Positions 18,588 to 27,196 of a DNA stretch of 64,000 nt are shown in pieces. The DNA is taken from positions 224,199 through 288,198 of the forward strand of contig JAJEJG010000023.1 in assembly GCA_022828225.1 (NCBI GenBank), given 5' to 3'. The notes below the pieces were generated by a model, which had not been told where the DNA came from, searched no databases, and was given only the letters and a program-made list of their open reading frames with translations. Numbering within the stretch: the first letter of the stretch is position 1; each line of letters starts with the position of its first letter. The DNA is from Nitrospirales bacterium. Lineage in GTDB: Bacteria > Nitrospirota > Nitrospiria > Nitrospirales > UBA8639. The position numbers were made by a program, and so were the translations under genes.

Positions 18588-19244
18588 TTACCGTGAGGAT
18601 CGCACGCCGACTTTTTTACAGTATTGGCTCACCGGACATTGGCTGCAAAATGGCGAAATGGGTCGACAGAGGTGTTGCCCAAAGGGAACCAACCAGTCAT
18701 TGAACGTGATCCAATATTTCGCGGGAAGTTTGTGTCGAAGCGCGCGTTCGGTTTCCTCCGGGGTCTTTGTTTGAACGTAGCCCCACCGGTTGCTGATGCG
18801 GTGCACGTGAATATCCACGCAAATCCCGGGCTTTCGATATCCGACGGTCACCACCAGATTGGCCGTCTTGCGGCCGACGCCCTTCAACGTCAGGAGTTCG
18901 TCGATAGTGTCCGGCACTCGTCCCCCGAAGTCCCGGAGCAGGCTCTGGCAAATCCCCCGGATCTGCCGGGCTTTGTTCTTGTAGAATCCTACCGGATAAA
19001 TGGCCTTCTCTATCGTTTTGAGGGGTAGCACCCTCATGCGCTTCGGCGTGTCGGCCAATCGGAATAACCGTTGGCTGGCGTCGGCTGTGGTTTGATCCTT
19101 GGTCCGGAGACTCAGAAGACAGGCGATCAAAATGTGGAAAGGGTCGCGGGTTTCCCGGGCCACGACGCCAAGTATCGGTTCCTTCCAACGGCGGATGGTT
19201 TTCTTGACTTCGGAAACAACCGCGTGAATATCGGCATCACGCAT
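18588..19244 (-). CDS. nth: Endonuclease III (base-excision DNA glycosylase/AP lyase)
   Basis: About 218 residues from MRDADIHAVV; the longer track start would overlap rpsU. Nth removes oxidised pyrimidines and cleaves AP sites. The helix-hairpin-helix is LLTLKGVGRKTANLVV with the catalytic Lys in GRKTAN, and the catalytic Asp is in VDIHVHRISNRWGY. The 4Fe-4S cluster ligands appear as C-x6-C-x2-C-x5-C in HLCRPISPFCSQCPVSQYC. Family length and motifs are complete. No Shine-Dalgarno lies before the chosen ATG, which would fit read-through expression from rpsU 50 bases upstream. Confidence 0.92.
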   Translation of the reverse strand: MRDADIHAVVSEVKKTIRRWKEPILGVVARETRDPFHILIACLLSLRTKDQTTADASQRLFRLADTPKRMRVLPLKTIEKAIYPVGFYKNKARQIRGICQSLLRDFGGRVPDTIDELLTLKGVGRKTANLVVTVGYRKPGICVDIHVHRISNRWGYVQTKTPEETERALRHKLPAKYWITFNDWLVPFGQHLCRPISPFCSQCPVSQYCKKVGVRSSR

Positions 19245-19294
19245 TGAGGAGGTGTTGAACGAGGAGGGATGGGGAGGTGACGGAACGGTGTGAC

Positions 19295-19489
19295 CTAACG
19301 AAACGCACGCTTTGCCAACCATTTTTGTCGTCGCCGGGCTGCTTCCCGCTCTTTGGCTTTCCGCTTCACACTCGGCTTTTCGTAAAAACGTCGGCGTTTC
19401 AATTCACGAAACAAACCATCGGCTGCGAGTTTTTTCTTCGCAACACGAAGAGCTTTCTCGACATTGTTGTTGACTACCTTGATTTCCAT
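19295..19489 (-). CDS. rpsU: 30S ribosomal protein S21
   Basis: 64 residues, MEIKVVNNNVEKALRVAKKK, then the conserved FRELKRRRFYEKPSVKRK and a basic tail. S21 binds near the 3' end of 16S rRNA and assists initiation. Length and sequence match bacterial S21. It is followed by nth on the same strand. The 265 bases upstream are AT-rich and separate it from the pnt operon, so it probably has its own promoter there. Confidence 0.96.
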   Translation of the reverse strand: MEIKVVNNNVEKALRVAKKKLAADGLFRELKRRRFYEKPSVKRKAKEREAARRRQKWLAKRAFR

Positions 19490-19742
19490 TGTCCCTCGTG
19501 ATCGGTAGAAGTTCCTTGTTTCTTACTCGAGCGTCGTACGCTAACGTACCATACGGCTCTTTCCAGAGACAAGTTTGCCTGTAAGACACAGGCTAACGCA
19601 AGGAAATCTTATAAATTACATAAAATCAACAAGTTACACGAAAATATTCTTGATAATTTCCGTAGTTTTTAAAAGAAATACAGAGTGTTTTAACTAATTA
19701 TAAATACTGTAAAAATGAAAGAGATTCTGCGGCCCGCGTGCG

Positions 19743-19755
19743 ATCAGAGGTTCCT
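19743..19755. repeat. Possible MITE end fragment
   Basis: ATCAGAGGTTCCT matches the terminal bases of the MITE-like elements at 12083 and 51347. It touches the pntB stop codon. With only 13 bp it may be the relic of an excised copy or chance. Confidence 0.35.
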
Positions 19756-21143
19756 CAGGTATCTTTGAGCGCGGCGATGATATCCAGCACCATCTTCTTC
19801 CCGTCGCCGAACAGCATGAGCGAATTGTCCAACGCGAACAGGGGGTTCGGGATTCCGGCAAAACCCGGGCTTAGACTCCGTTTGATGATCACCACGGTCT
19901 TCGCCTTATCCACGTCGATGATCGGCATCCCGGCAATGGCACTGGTGGGATCGGTCCTGGCCAGCGGGTTGACCACGTCGTTCGCGCCGATGATCAGGGC
20001 CACGTCGATTTGATCGATATAGGGATTGATGTCGTCCATGTCCTTGAGCGCCTCATAGGGCACGTCGGCTTCGGCCAACAGGACGTTCATGTGGCCCGGC
20101 ATGCGACCGGCCACGGGATGGACGGCGTATTCCACTTCAATGCCGCGTTCGTTTAGAACGGACGCGAGGTTGGCCACGGGGTGCTGGGCTTGGGAGACCG
20201 CCATGCCGTACCCCGGCACGATGGCCACCCTGCGAGCCGCATCGAAGAGGAGTGCGACTTCTTCAGGCGAGGCGGATTTGACTCGCCCGGCATAAACCTC
20301 GTCCGCGGTGGCCCCTCCGCCCGTTGGCGCCAGGACCCCAAAGAGGACGTTGGTCAGGGAGCGATTCATGGCCCGACACATGATTTCCGTCAGGATCAAA
20401 CCCGACGCCCCCACGAGGGAGCCGGTGATGATCAGCACGTTATTGGACAGGACAAATCCCGTGGCCGCAGCCGCTAATCCGGAGTAGGAGTTGAGGAGCG
20501 CGACCACGACGGGCATGTCGGCTCCACCGATCGGAATCACGAGCAGCACTCCCAGGAGGGAAGCCACGGCAACCAATCCCCAGTACAGCATCAGATTGGA
20601 AGGATCGATGATCACTCCTGCGCTTAACGCCAGGGCAATGATCGCCAACACCGCATTAATGACCTGTTGGCCTGAAAACAGGACGGCGTTTTCATTGATG
20701 AGACCTTTGAGCTTTCCAAAGGCCACGAGGCTCCCCCAAAACGTGACCGCCCCGATCAGCCCGGAGGCCGCAATGGCCACGGTGACCTGCGTGAACGGGA
20801 CTCCGCCGTTGAGGGTGCTTTCGATCAGGGCGGCGCCCGCCACCAACACCGAGGCAATGCCGCCAAACCCGTTGAACAACGCCACGAGTTCCGGCATGGA
20901 CGTCATTTCGATTTTTACGGCCAGGACGGCCCCGATCGCCGCGCCGATGACGATCCCGGCGAGGATGACTTCAAAGCCGACGATACCCTGGTCCGTGAGC
21001 GTAATGACGATGGCCAGCAGCATGCCGCACGATCCGAGCAGGTTGCCTCGAACGGCGGTGCGCGGGTGGGTCAGGCCCTTCAGCCCGAAGATAAAGAGGA
21101 CTGCGGCAACGAGGTACCCGCCATTGATGAGTAAATCGGTCAT
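19755..21143 (-). CDS. pntB: NAD(P) transhydrogenase subunit beta
   Basis: 462 residues. PntB supplies most membrane helices (about 1-260) and the NADP(H)-binding domain III. The C-terminal domain shows VPGYGMAVSQAQHPVANL, EYAVHPVAGRMPGHMNVLLAEA and VNPLARTDPTSAIAGMPI, all characteristic. With PntAA and PntAB it couples hydride transfer between NADH and NADP+ to proton entry, supplying NADPH. It overlaps pntAB by 4 bases, so it is translationally coupled. The operon order is pntAA-pntAB-pntB on the minus strand. Confidence 0.96.
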   Translation of the reverse strand: MTDLLINGGYLVAAVLFIFGLKGLTHPRTAVRGNLLGSCGMLLAIVITLTDQGIVGFEVILAGIVIGAAIGAVLAVKIEMTSMPELVALFNGFGGIASVLVAGAALIESTLNGGVPFTQVTVAIAASGLIGAVTFWGSLVAFGKLKGLINENAVLFSGQQVINAVLAIIALALSAGVIIDPSNLMLYWGLVAVASLLGVLLVIPIGGADMPVVVALLNSYSGLAAAATGFVLSNNVLIITGSLVGASGLILTEIMCRAMNRSLTNVLFGVLAPTGGGATADEVYAGRVKSASPEEVALLFDAARRVAIVPGYGMAVSQAQHPVANLASVLNERGIEVEYAVHPVAGRMPGHMNVLLAEADVPYEALKDMDDINPYIDQIDVALIIGANDVVNPLARTDPTSAIAGMPIIDVDKAKTVVIIKRSLSPGFAGIPNPLFALDNSLMLFGDGKKMVLDIIAALKDT

Positions 21144-21421
21144 GATTTCTTCTTGAACATTTCCAGCATGCGGTTGGTGACCATAAAGCCGCCGACCACG
21201 TTAATGGTCGCGAAGACGACGGCGAGGCCTCCGAGCGCGGTGGTCAACGTTGTCTGTTGGCTGCCTGCCGACAGGATGGCTCCCACGAGTGTGATGCCCG
21301 AGATGGCGTTGGCGCCCGACATGAGGGGAGTATGCAGCGTGGGCGGAATCTTGGTGATGATTTCGAAGCCCACGAAAATGGCCAAGACGAAAATCGTAAT
21401 ACTGGAAATCAATATCTCCAT
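21140..21421 (-). CDS. pntAB: NAD(P) transhydrogenase subunit alpha, membrane part
   Basis: 93 residues with about three hydrophobic helices (LISSITIFVLAIFVGFEII, SGANAISGITLVGAIL, ALGGLAVVFATINVVGGF). This is the separate membrane portion of the alpha subunit found in split transhydrogenases. The conserved HTPLMSGANAISGI is present. It lies 3 bases after pntAA and overlaps pntB by 4. Confidence 0.95.
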   Translation of the reverse strand: MEILISSITIFVLAIFVGFEIITKIPPTLHTPLMSGANAISGITLVGAILSAGSQQTTLTTALGGLAVVFATINVVGGFMVTNRMLEMFKKKS

Positions 21422-21424
21422 GGC

Positions 21425-22600
21425 TTACTTCTCCTCTCCCTTACTCGCGGAAGGGTCCAGGATTTCACGGATTTGGGGATGGACCACGTCGCCATCACAC
21501 GTCAGGAGGGTTCCACTGGTGATTTCGTCTTCCCGGTTGATCGTGAGTTCGCCCTTCTTCACCAAATGAAGCAGGAAGGTCGCGATATTTTTGCTGTACA
21601 TCTGGCTGGCGTGATAGGGAACCAGGGAAGACAGATTTTCCGTTCCGATAATGGAGACCCCATGGGCGACCACCGTCTGGTTGGCCTGGGTCAATTCACA
21701 ATTCCCGCCTCGTTCGGCCGCCAGATCGATAATGACCGATCCCGGAGACATGCCGGCGACCATATCGGCCGTAATCAGCGTAGGCGCCTTTTTCCCGGGG
21801 ACCGTCGCGGTGGTAATCACCACGTCGCTCGAAGCGATCACCTTCGTCAACAATTCGCGCTGGCGTCGATAAAACGATTCATCCTGGGCTTTGGCATAGC
21901 CTCCCTTGTCTTCGGCTTCCTGCGTGTCCAACGGCAGATCCACAAACTTGGCCCCAAGGCTCAGGACCTGCTCTTTGACCGCGGGTCGCACGTCATACGC
22001 CTCGACCGCGGCACCCAGACGGCGTGCCATGGAAACCGCCTGCAGTCCGGCCACACCGGCCCCGATGATGAAGACCTTGGCCGGCGCCACGGTCCCGGCC
22101 GCCGTCATCAACATCGGAAACATTTTCGGCAGCGCATCCGCGGCCAGGAGCACGGCCTTATACCCGGACACGGTGCCCATGGACGAGAGTACGTCCATGC
22201 TCTGGGCGCGGGTGATGCGCGGCATCAATTCCATGGCAAAGGCCCGGACCCGTCGCGTCGTCAACTCCTTGATACTGTCGGGATTGGCCAAGGCATCGGC
22301 CATGCCGACGATGATTTGATCGGGTTGCATCAGAGGCAGGTCGGTTTGGCCGTGTTCGGGATTCGCACCCAACAGCCTGACCTGGGTAATGATTTGGGCG
22401 GCTTCGAAGAGTTCCGCGCGGGAGGAGACAATGGTGCCTCCCTTCTCCGCATAGGCGTCATCGGGATAGCCGGACGCGGCCCCTGCTCCCGTTTCAATCT
22501 GCACGTCCATCCCTTCCTTTTTCAAAGACGGGAGGGTGGCGGGGATCAGGGCGACCCGCTGTTCACCGGGATACGTTTCTTTGGGAACACCGATTATCAT
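21425..22600 (-). CDS. pntAA: NAD(P) transhydrogenase subunit alpha, NAD-binding part
   Basis: 391 residues. This is soluble domain I, which binds NAD(H), and is homologous to alanine dehydrogenase. Evidence is MIIGVPKETYPGEQRVALIP at the N-terminus, VFIIGAGVAGLQAVSMARRLGA as the Rossmann motif, and RAQSMDVLSSMGTVSGYKAV. It is the first gene of the split pnt operon, followed 3 bases later by the membrane part. Confidence 0.96.
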   Translation of the reverse strand: MIIGVPKETYPGEQRVALIPATLPSLKKEGMDVQIETGAGAASGYPDDAYAEKGGTIVSSRAELFEAAQIITQVRLLGANPEHGQTDLPLMQPDQIIVGMADALANPDSIKELTTRRVRAFAMELMPRITRAQSMDVLSSMGTVSGYKAVLLAADALPKMFPMLMTAAGTVAPAKVFIIGAGVAGLQAVSMARRLGAAVEAYDVRPAVKEQVLSLGAKFVDLPLDTQEAEDKGGYAKAQDESFYRRQRELLTKVIASSDVVITTATVPGKKAPTLITADMVAGMSPGSVIIDLAAERGGNCELTQANQTVVAHGVSIIGTENLSSLVPYHASQMYSKNIATFLLHLVKKGELTINREDEITSGTLLTCDGDVVHPQIREILDPSASKGEEK

Positions 22601-22727
22601 GATCGTATTTCACAGTCCATCCCCGGGCGGCCGAAGAGCCGGCTAGGGAAAACTGGACACGAATAGCATAAACATTTCATGGGAATCAAAGGATTTTTTG
22701 GGAAAATGAGACCGGTCAGGAGGCGCT

Positions 22728-23990
22728 TCAGGCCCCATAGAGCGAATCGACGATGTGGCTGGTTTGAAACAGCAAGGCGTCGAGCCGCGTGTAGCAGGCA
22801 TGGCCAAAAAGGTGTTCCTCAGGGGAGCCCCCCGTCGCATCGTGGTAGTCGATCAGCAGGCACTGGCCGTCGTTGGGGCAACGGGTCACGCGACGTGCGC
22901 ATTCCAACCACCGTTCAAACCCGTCATACGGCTCCAAATTTTCCCGCAAGGCTTGGTCGAGTTCAACTTCCCACGGTGAAGCGGGGACGGCATCGGTCCC
23001 GGCAACGGCAAGCTGGTGCACGTAATCGCCGCCGGATGCCATGGGCATTTCCATCACGACTTGGGGCAACTCCATTTTGGCCAGCCACCGCTTCCCGTCC
23101 TGGCGGATCGGGCGGTGATTGACGACGTGGAGCAGTTTGCCGAGACCATCAGTGTCCCAGCCGTACCGGATGGGGGTGCCGAGGGTGACCACGTCGAGCG
23201 ACGGCCAGGCGGCAAATTCGTTCTCGGCCAACAACCGGTCCAGTTCCTGCAAATGTTCAACGGCTGCGGATGGGGTCTCCTGTTGCTCATAAAAGTAGGC
23301 CAGGGTTTCAAACACGGTCTCGCGCACCGACGACTCCCCCGGAGCCATCAGATTGGAAAGGAGCGCCGGCAACTGGCCGGCATGGCCATGGGCCACTATC
23401 AAGATACGATCGTCTGCGCGTAAGTCTTGTTGAGCCTTGAGGTAATTGAGTTCGTGGAGTAGAGCCAACGCGCCTTCCATTCGACCGGGATGATGGTGCA
23501 GGGACGACCACAGGTGTCGTTGAACAACCAGCCCATGAGCACTCGTGAGTCCGTCCCTGAGCGCACTGACGTACTGTTCGGAAAAATTTGCTTTGTCGTT
23601 CAGAAGGTTGTCCAGCGTGGTTTTGCCGGCATCGTCATTGACAAAGGGGGGGCGGCAGGAGGGATCTTGAGACGAGCGTTGATAGTCATTGGGACGAAGG
23701 GCCGCAAGCAGAGATTCCAGACCCGGAATGCCGCGGGAATAGCCTCGTTTCAGCCCGCCGACTTCATCGAGTCGTCCCGATCCAAAGAGGTCGGCCCCCA
23801 AATAGGATCCATGCACCAGGACGACCGCGCGGACTCCTTCGTCCCACATGCGCGCGCCCAGGCGTCCGAGCGCATCGCGCCAGGCAGGGGAAAAAGGCGG
23901 AGCCCCGGGTTCAAAGGACACGTACCGGACCCGGTCCCCCGGATCGGAGCGGGAATACTTGGCATGCAGGAAGTTGTTGGCCTGGGGCAT
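22728..23990 (-). CDS. Alpha/beta-hydrolase-like protein lacking the nucleophile Ser
   Basis: 420 residues, cytoplasmic by appearance. An oxyanion-region-like AVVLVHGSYLGADLF occurs near residue 60. The expected nucleophile elbow reads ILIVAHGHAGQLP: compared with the usual VAHSxGG, Ser is replaced by Gly. A later VTLGTPIRYGWD resembles the TLGTP segment of lipase-like hydrolases. I therefore see a hydrolase fold whose activity is doubtful. It is alone on its strand, divergent from the phosphatase-like gene at 24289 with a 298-bp gap holding nothing else recognisable. Confidence 0.7.
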   Translation of the reverse strand: MPQANNFLHAKYSRSDPGDRVRYVSFEPGAPPFSPAWRDALGRLGARMWDEGVRAVVLVHGSYLGADLFGSGRLDEVGGLKRGYSRGIPGLESLLAALRPNDYQRSSQDPSCRPPFVNDDAGKTTLDNLLNDKANFSEQYVSALRDGLTSAHGLVVQRHLWSSLHHHPGRMEGALALLHELNYLKAQQDLRADDRILIVAHGHAGQLPALLSNLMAPGESSVRETVFETLAYFYEQQETPSAAVEHLQELDRLLAENEFAAWPSLDVVTLGTPIRYGWDTDGLGKLLHVVNHRPIRQDGKRWLAKMELPQVVMEMPMASGGDYVHQLAVAGTDAVPASPWEVELDQALRENLEPYDGFERWLECARRVTRCPNDGQCLLIDYHDATGGSPEEHLFGHACYTRLDALLFQTSHIVDSLYGA

Positions 23991-24288
23991 GAGAAAGAAT
24001 TTGGATGAGTCGATCGTTGCTTTGCCCTTCTGTCATACCTTGAACGGGGATCCCCGCGCAAATCGAGGACGGCGGTGAGAGCGGTTGCAGCGCGCTCGTT
24101 CGCGTAGTTGACCACGGAAAAACCGGCATGGTAAGTTGACTTTCTAGCCTGTTACAGAGAGGCATTAGAGGCTTTTTTATTGGAAACACAGAACGTTGGT
24201 GCGTGCTCCAGTCCCCTGCAATTCGACACCACGCAACACCACGTCCTCCAATAATTTTCACTAACCCTGAAAACAGAATTCTGGAACC

Positions 24289-25305
24289 ATGTTTACAAAA
24301 ATTACGATCTCTCTCATTGCGATTTTGGCTCTCGGTTTTCCCGGTAACAATCAGGTTTTTGCGGCTTCGAGCCCGACCCAAGCCGATCACGTCGTGCTGT
24401 TTGTCCTGGAGGGCGTGGGTAATGACTCGATACAAAATGGGACCATGCCGGTTCTCCAGAAGCTCGCCCAGGAAGGGGCGGTCACCTGGAAAGCCGAATC
24501 GGTGTCTCCATACACGGTCCCGTCCATGGCCAGCCTCCTGACGGGGTTACCCGTCAAGAAGCACCGCGTGAATCAGGAATGGGAAACGTATGATTTTTCC
24601 AGGTCCTTTCTTCGGTCGCCGACCATGTTCGATTATCTTGATCTTGCCGGCGGGATCGATACGGCGCTCTTCATCATGGATGAGCGGTTTTATCAATTGG
24701 CCAGACCGGAAATCTACGTGGACCTGCAAACGTGCGGAAAAGCCAAACCCCAGTGCAATCCCTCGACCCAGGTGGAATATATCGATGATTACCTGAAAAA
24801 AGTGACCAGCCCCGGCGGCTTTAATTTTCGTATCTTCGAGATACCCGGGCTCCTGGTAGCCCATCTTCCCGAGCCGGCGGACGTCGCGCACAAACGCGGA
24901 TGGGAGTCACGGCAGTATGCCCAGGCCCTCCAAGACGTTGATACGGCCATCGCGGACGTGATGGCGCTCTATCAGAAATACGGGGTCCTGGACAAAACCA
25001 TGGTCATGGTCACGGGCCTGAAAGGAGCGGATTCCCCCAAAGCCTCGAACGCGAAAATGGGAACGCCCAGGCAAACGGCGATCCCGTGGCTTGCCTGGGG
25101 AGTGAACGTGAAGCCGGGGTATACCATTCCCGGTCACGTGAATATCATGGACGTCGGGGCAACGGTGCTTGAAGCACTCGGCTTGGAAACCCATACCGAG
25201 TGGGAAAGTCGCGCGTTGACGGGCATCTTTCAAAAGCGACCCGAACGAAGGACAACGGGAAATGAGACGTTTGAGCTTAAATCTTCTTCAATTCGTAAAA
25301 AATAG
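24289..25305 (+). CDS. Alkaline-phosphatase-superfamily-like exported protein, metal site degenerate
   Basis: 338 residues with a signal peptide (ITISLIAILALGFPGNNQVFA). The core resembles nucleotide pyrophosphatase/sulfatase proteins: DHVVLFVLEGVGNDS, PYTVPSMASLLTGLPVKKHR, DVAHKRGWESRQYAQALQDVD and IMDVGATVLEALGL in the usual order. However, the first metal Asp is Glu (VLEG) and the usual SDHG motif reads VTGLKG, so two ligands are missing. It may be a binding protein or a different chemistry. Its 3' end overlaps the next gene by 44 bases in another frame, indicating tight coupling. Confidence 0.75.
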   Translation: MFTKITISLIAILALGFPGNNQVFAASSPTQADHVVLFVLEGVGNDSIQNGTMPVLQKLAQEGAVTWKAESVSPYTVPSMASLLTGLPVKKHRVNQEWETYDFSRSFLRSPTMFDYLDLAGGIDTALFIMDERFYQLARPEIYVDLQTCGKAKPQCNPSTQVEYIDDYLKKVTSPGGFNFRIFEIPGLLVAHLPEPADVAHKRGWESRQYAQALQDVDTAIADVMALYQKYGVLDKTMVMVTGLKGADSPKASNAKMGTPRQTAIPWLAWGVNVKPGYTIPGHVNIMDVGATVLEALGLETHTEWESRALTGIFQKRPERRTTGNETFELKSSSIRKK

Positions 25306-25723
25306 CATCCTGGTATGCAGTCTTGTCGGAACCGTGCTGGTCGGTGACGTGGCCGCGGCGCGGGAAGCCGTCAATCCGCTCACGCGGGAATATACGATCA
25401 CGATCGATCCCACGGCGCTCGACCCCCCGACTTGGTGGCACGTGCCTGGTGTCACTCCGTTAATCTGGACCAAAGATCCCATTACGTATGAGTCCTACAA
25501 GACGACCGACGTGCGGGAAATTAAATTGAAACCGGGCGAGTACCGCTTCGGGACCTTCACGTTCGATTTTGCGTTCCTGGTAACATTAGAGGGCAAGTTG
25601 GAATTTGATCGAACCTTGGAGCAATGCGTGGACGGACTGGGGACGGCCAAACTCGTGATCCGGTGTAGCCACACACAACCCTACAAGCAAGAACGTGATT
25701 ACGACTATCCCTCCGCCCCATAG
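25262..25723 (+). CDS. Small exported protein of unknown function
   Basis: 153 residues. A signal peptide runs to about residue 35 (SILVCSLVGTVLVGDVAAA). The mature part is beta-rich and aromatic: TITIDPTALDPPTWWHVPGVTPLIW, then KLKPGEYRFGTFTFDFAFLVTLEG. Two Cys (EQCVDG, IRCSHT) could form a disulfide. I do not recognise the family. It overlaps the phosphatase-like gene upstream by 44 bases and is followed after 22 bases by the HEAT-repeat gene, so the three probably share a transcript. Start ATGAGACGTTTG follows GGACAACGGGAA. Confidence 0.75.
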   Translation: MRRLSLNLLQFVKNSILVCSLVGTVLVGDVAAAREAVNPLTREYTITIDPTALDPPTWWHVPGVTPLIWTKDPITYESYKTTDVREIKLKPGEYRFGTFTFDFAFLVTLEGKLEFDRTLEQCVDGLGTAKLVIRCSHTQPYKQERDYDYPSAP

Positions 25724-25745
25724 ACGCAGCATCAATCCCGGAACC

Positions 25746-27131
25746 ATGTCACAGACTGTAGAACACTGGATCGAAGCGTTAGACGACGTTGACGACGCCA
25801 CGCGGGAAGAGGCCGCGAAGGCGCTGGCGGAGTTGGGCGATCCCGAGACCGTCGAAGCACTCTCTACGGCCTTGGAGGATGATTATTGGGCCGTTCGGGT
25901 GCACGTGGGCCGGGCATTCGCCAAAATCGGCGGGGACGTGGCCATCAACGCGCTCATCACGTTGTTCAACGACAACATGATGGAAGTGCAGGATGATGCC
26001 GTGTCCGCCATGGCTTCCATAGGGACAAGCACCGTCCCGAAACTTATTCCCTGTTTGAAAGATGACCGCTGGCGCGTTCGGCAGCAGGCCGGGAAGACCT
26101 TGGGGTTGCTCAAAGAGGCCGATGCCGTCCAACCGTTGATGATTGCCTGTCGAGATCGCGACGGGGCCGTGAAGAGTGCGGCAGCCGAGGCGTTGGGGCG
26201 GATCGGTGATCCGCGAGCCGTGCCGGCTTTGATCAAGTTGTTCAAGGACACCTCGAAAATCGTCCGGGAGACCGCCGGAACGGCTCTCGTGTATATCGGA
26301 GAAGCTTCCATCCCCGCACTCCTGGAAACGCTGAACGATCCGCACTTCGTGGTCCGCTGTCATGGCGTGCGGGCATTGGGCGGTATGACGACCGACTATC
26401 AAATGGGGCGGGCGTGGACCCGGGACGAGCGCGTGGTCGAGGCCTTGATCCGGGCGTTGAAGGATGAAGACCGGGCGGTTCGCGAAGATGCCACGATTGC
26501 CTTGGGGATTATCGGGGATCCCATGGCTGTTGACGGGCTCATCGATGCCATGAGGGACGGAGCCGTGAAGCGTCACGCGATCGCCTCACTGGGCATGATC
26601 GGGGACGCCCGAGCCTTGCCACCCGTGTTGGATGCCCTGAAAGGTAAGGGCATTGCTCAACAGGGAAGGCCGACGCCGGGATGCATTATCAGCGAAGATC
26701 AACTCATCAAAGAAGCCGCAGCCACGGCGCTGGGCCATTTTCGTGATCCCAAGGTGATTCCGGATCTGATCCTGTTGTTAAAAGACATCGTGCTGCGGGA
26801 GTACGCCGCCTCGTCGTTGGTACTGATCGGAGACGCGGCCGTCGAACCGTTGGTGGCCTTTCTTCATGATCCCGAGGCCTCCAAGGTGGAAAAGGAAAGC
26901 GAACGGGTGTTGGCGTTTGCTTCCACCAGGTTGACGGCGTCGAGTGCGTTAAAGAAAACCGTGGTGGAAACCCTGGAGAAACTTGGCTGGGAAGCGCCCA
27001 AAGACGATGCACATGTGGGCGTCAAGGATATCGAATACACCGACCCGGATAAGGTGCTCGGTGAAGAAGGCCGGTTCGGGCCGTCCGGGGACTTTGCCAA
27101 GCCCGCCAAACCCTACCGAATCGAACGCTGA
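25746..27131 (+). CDS. HEAT-repeat protein (PBS-lyase type)
   Basis: 461 residues from ATGTCACAGACTG; the track start would overlap the previous gene. The protein is nearly all about 31-residue EZ-HEAT repeats of the kind ALAELGDPETVEALSTALED and DRAVREDATIALGIIGDPMAV, at least ten units. A 15-residue insertion (GRPTPGCIISEDQ) interrupts the array near residue 310 and holds the only Cys. Such arrays are protein-binding scaffolds. There are no phycobiliproteins here, so lyase activity is not implied. It belongs with the upstream exported genes but has no signal peptide itself. Confidence 0.88.
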   Translation: MSQTVEHWIEALDDVDDATREEAAKALAELGDPETVEALSTALEDDYWAVRVHVGRAFAKIGGDVAINALITLFNDNMMEVQDDAVSAMASIGTSTVPKLIPCLKDDRWRVRQQAGKTLGLLKEADAVQPLMIACRDRDGAVKSAAAEALGRIGDPRAVPALIKLFKDTSKIVRETAGTALVYIGEASIPALLETLNDPHFVVRCHGVRALGGMTTDYQMGRAWTRDERVVEALIRALKDEDRAVREDATIALGIIGDPMAVDGLIDAMRDGAVKRHAIASLGMIGDARALPPVLDALKGKGIAQQGRPTPGCIISEDQLIKEAAATALGHFRDPKVIPDLILLLKDIVLREYAASSLVLIGDAAVEPLVAFLHDPEASKVEKESERVLAFASTRLTASSALKKTVVETLEKLGWEAPKDDAHVGVKDIEYTDPDKVLGEEGRFGPSGDFAKPAKPYRIER

Positions 27132-27196
27132 CCCGCCTGCACGATCGCGGGCAACCCTCACCCCAACCCTCTTCCAGTTGGAGAGGAACTTCTACA

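Noticed and set aside
21257-22666. 469-residue plus-strand ORF
   Set aside because: Antisense to pntAA and pntAB; no coherent protein features.
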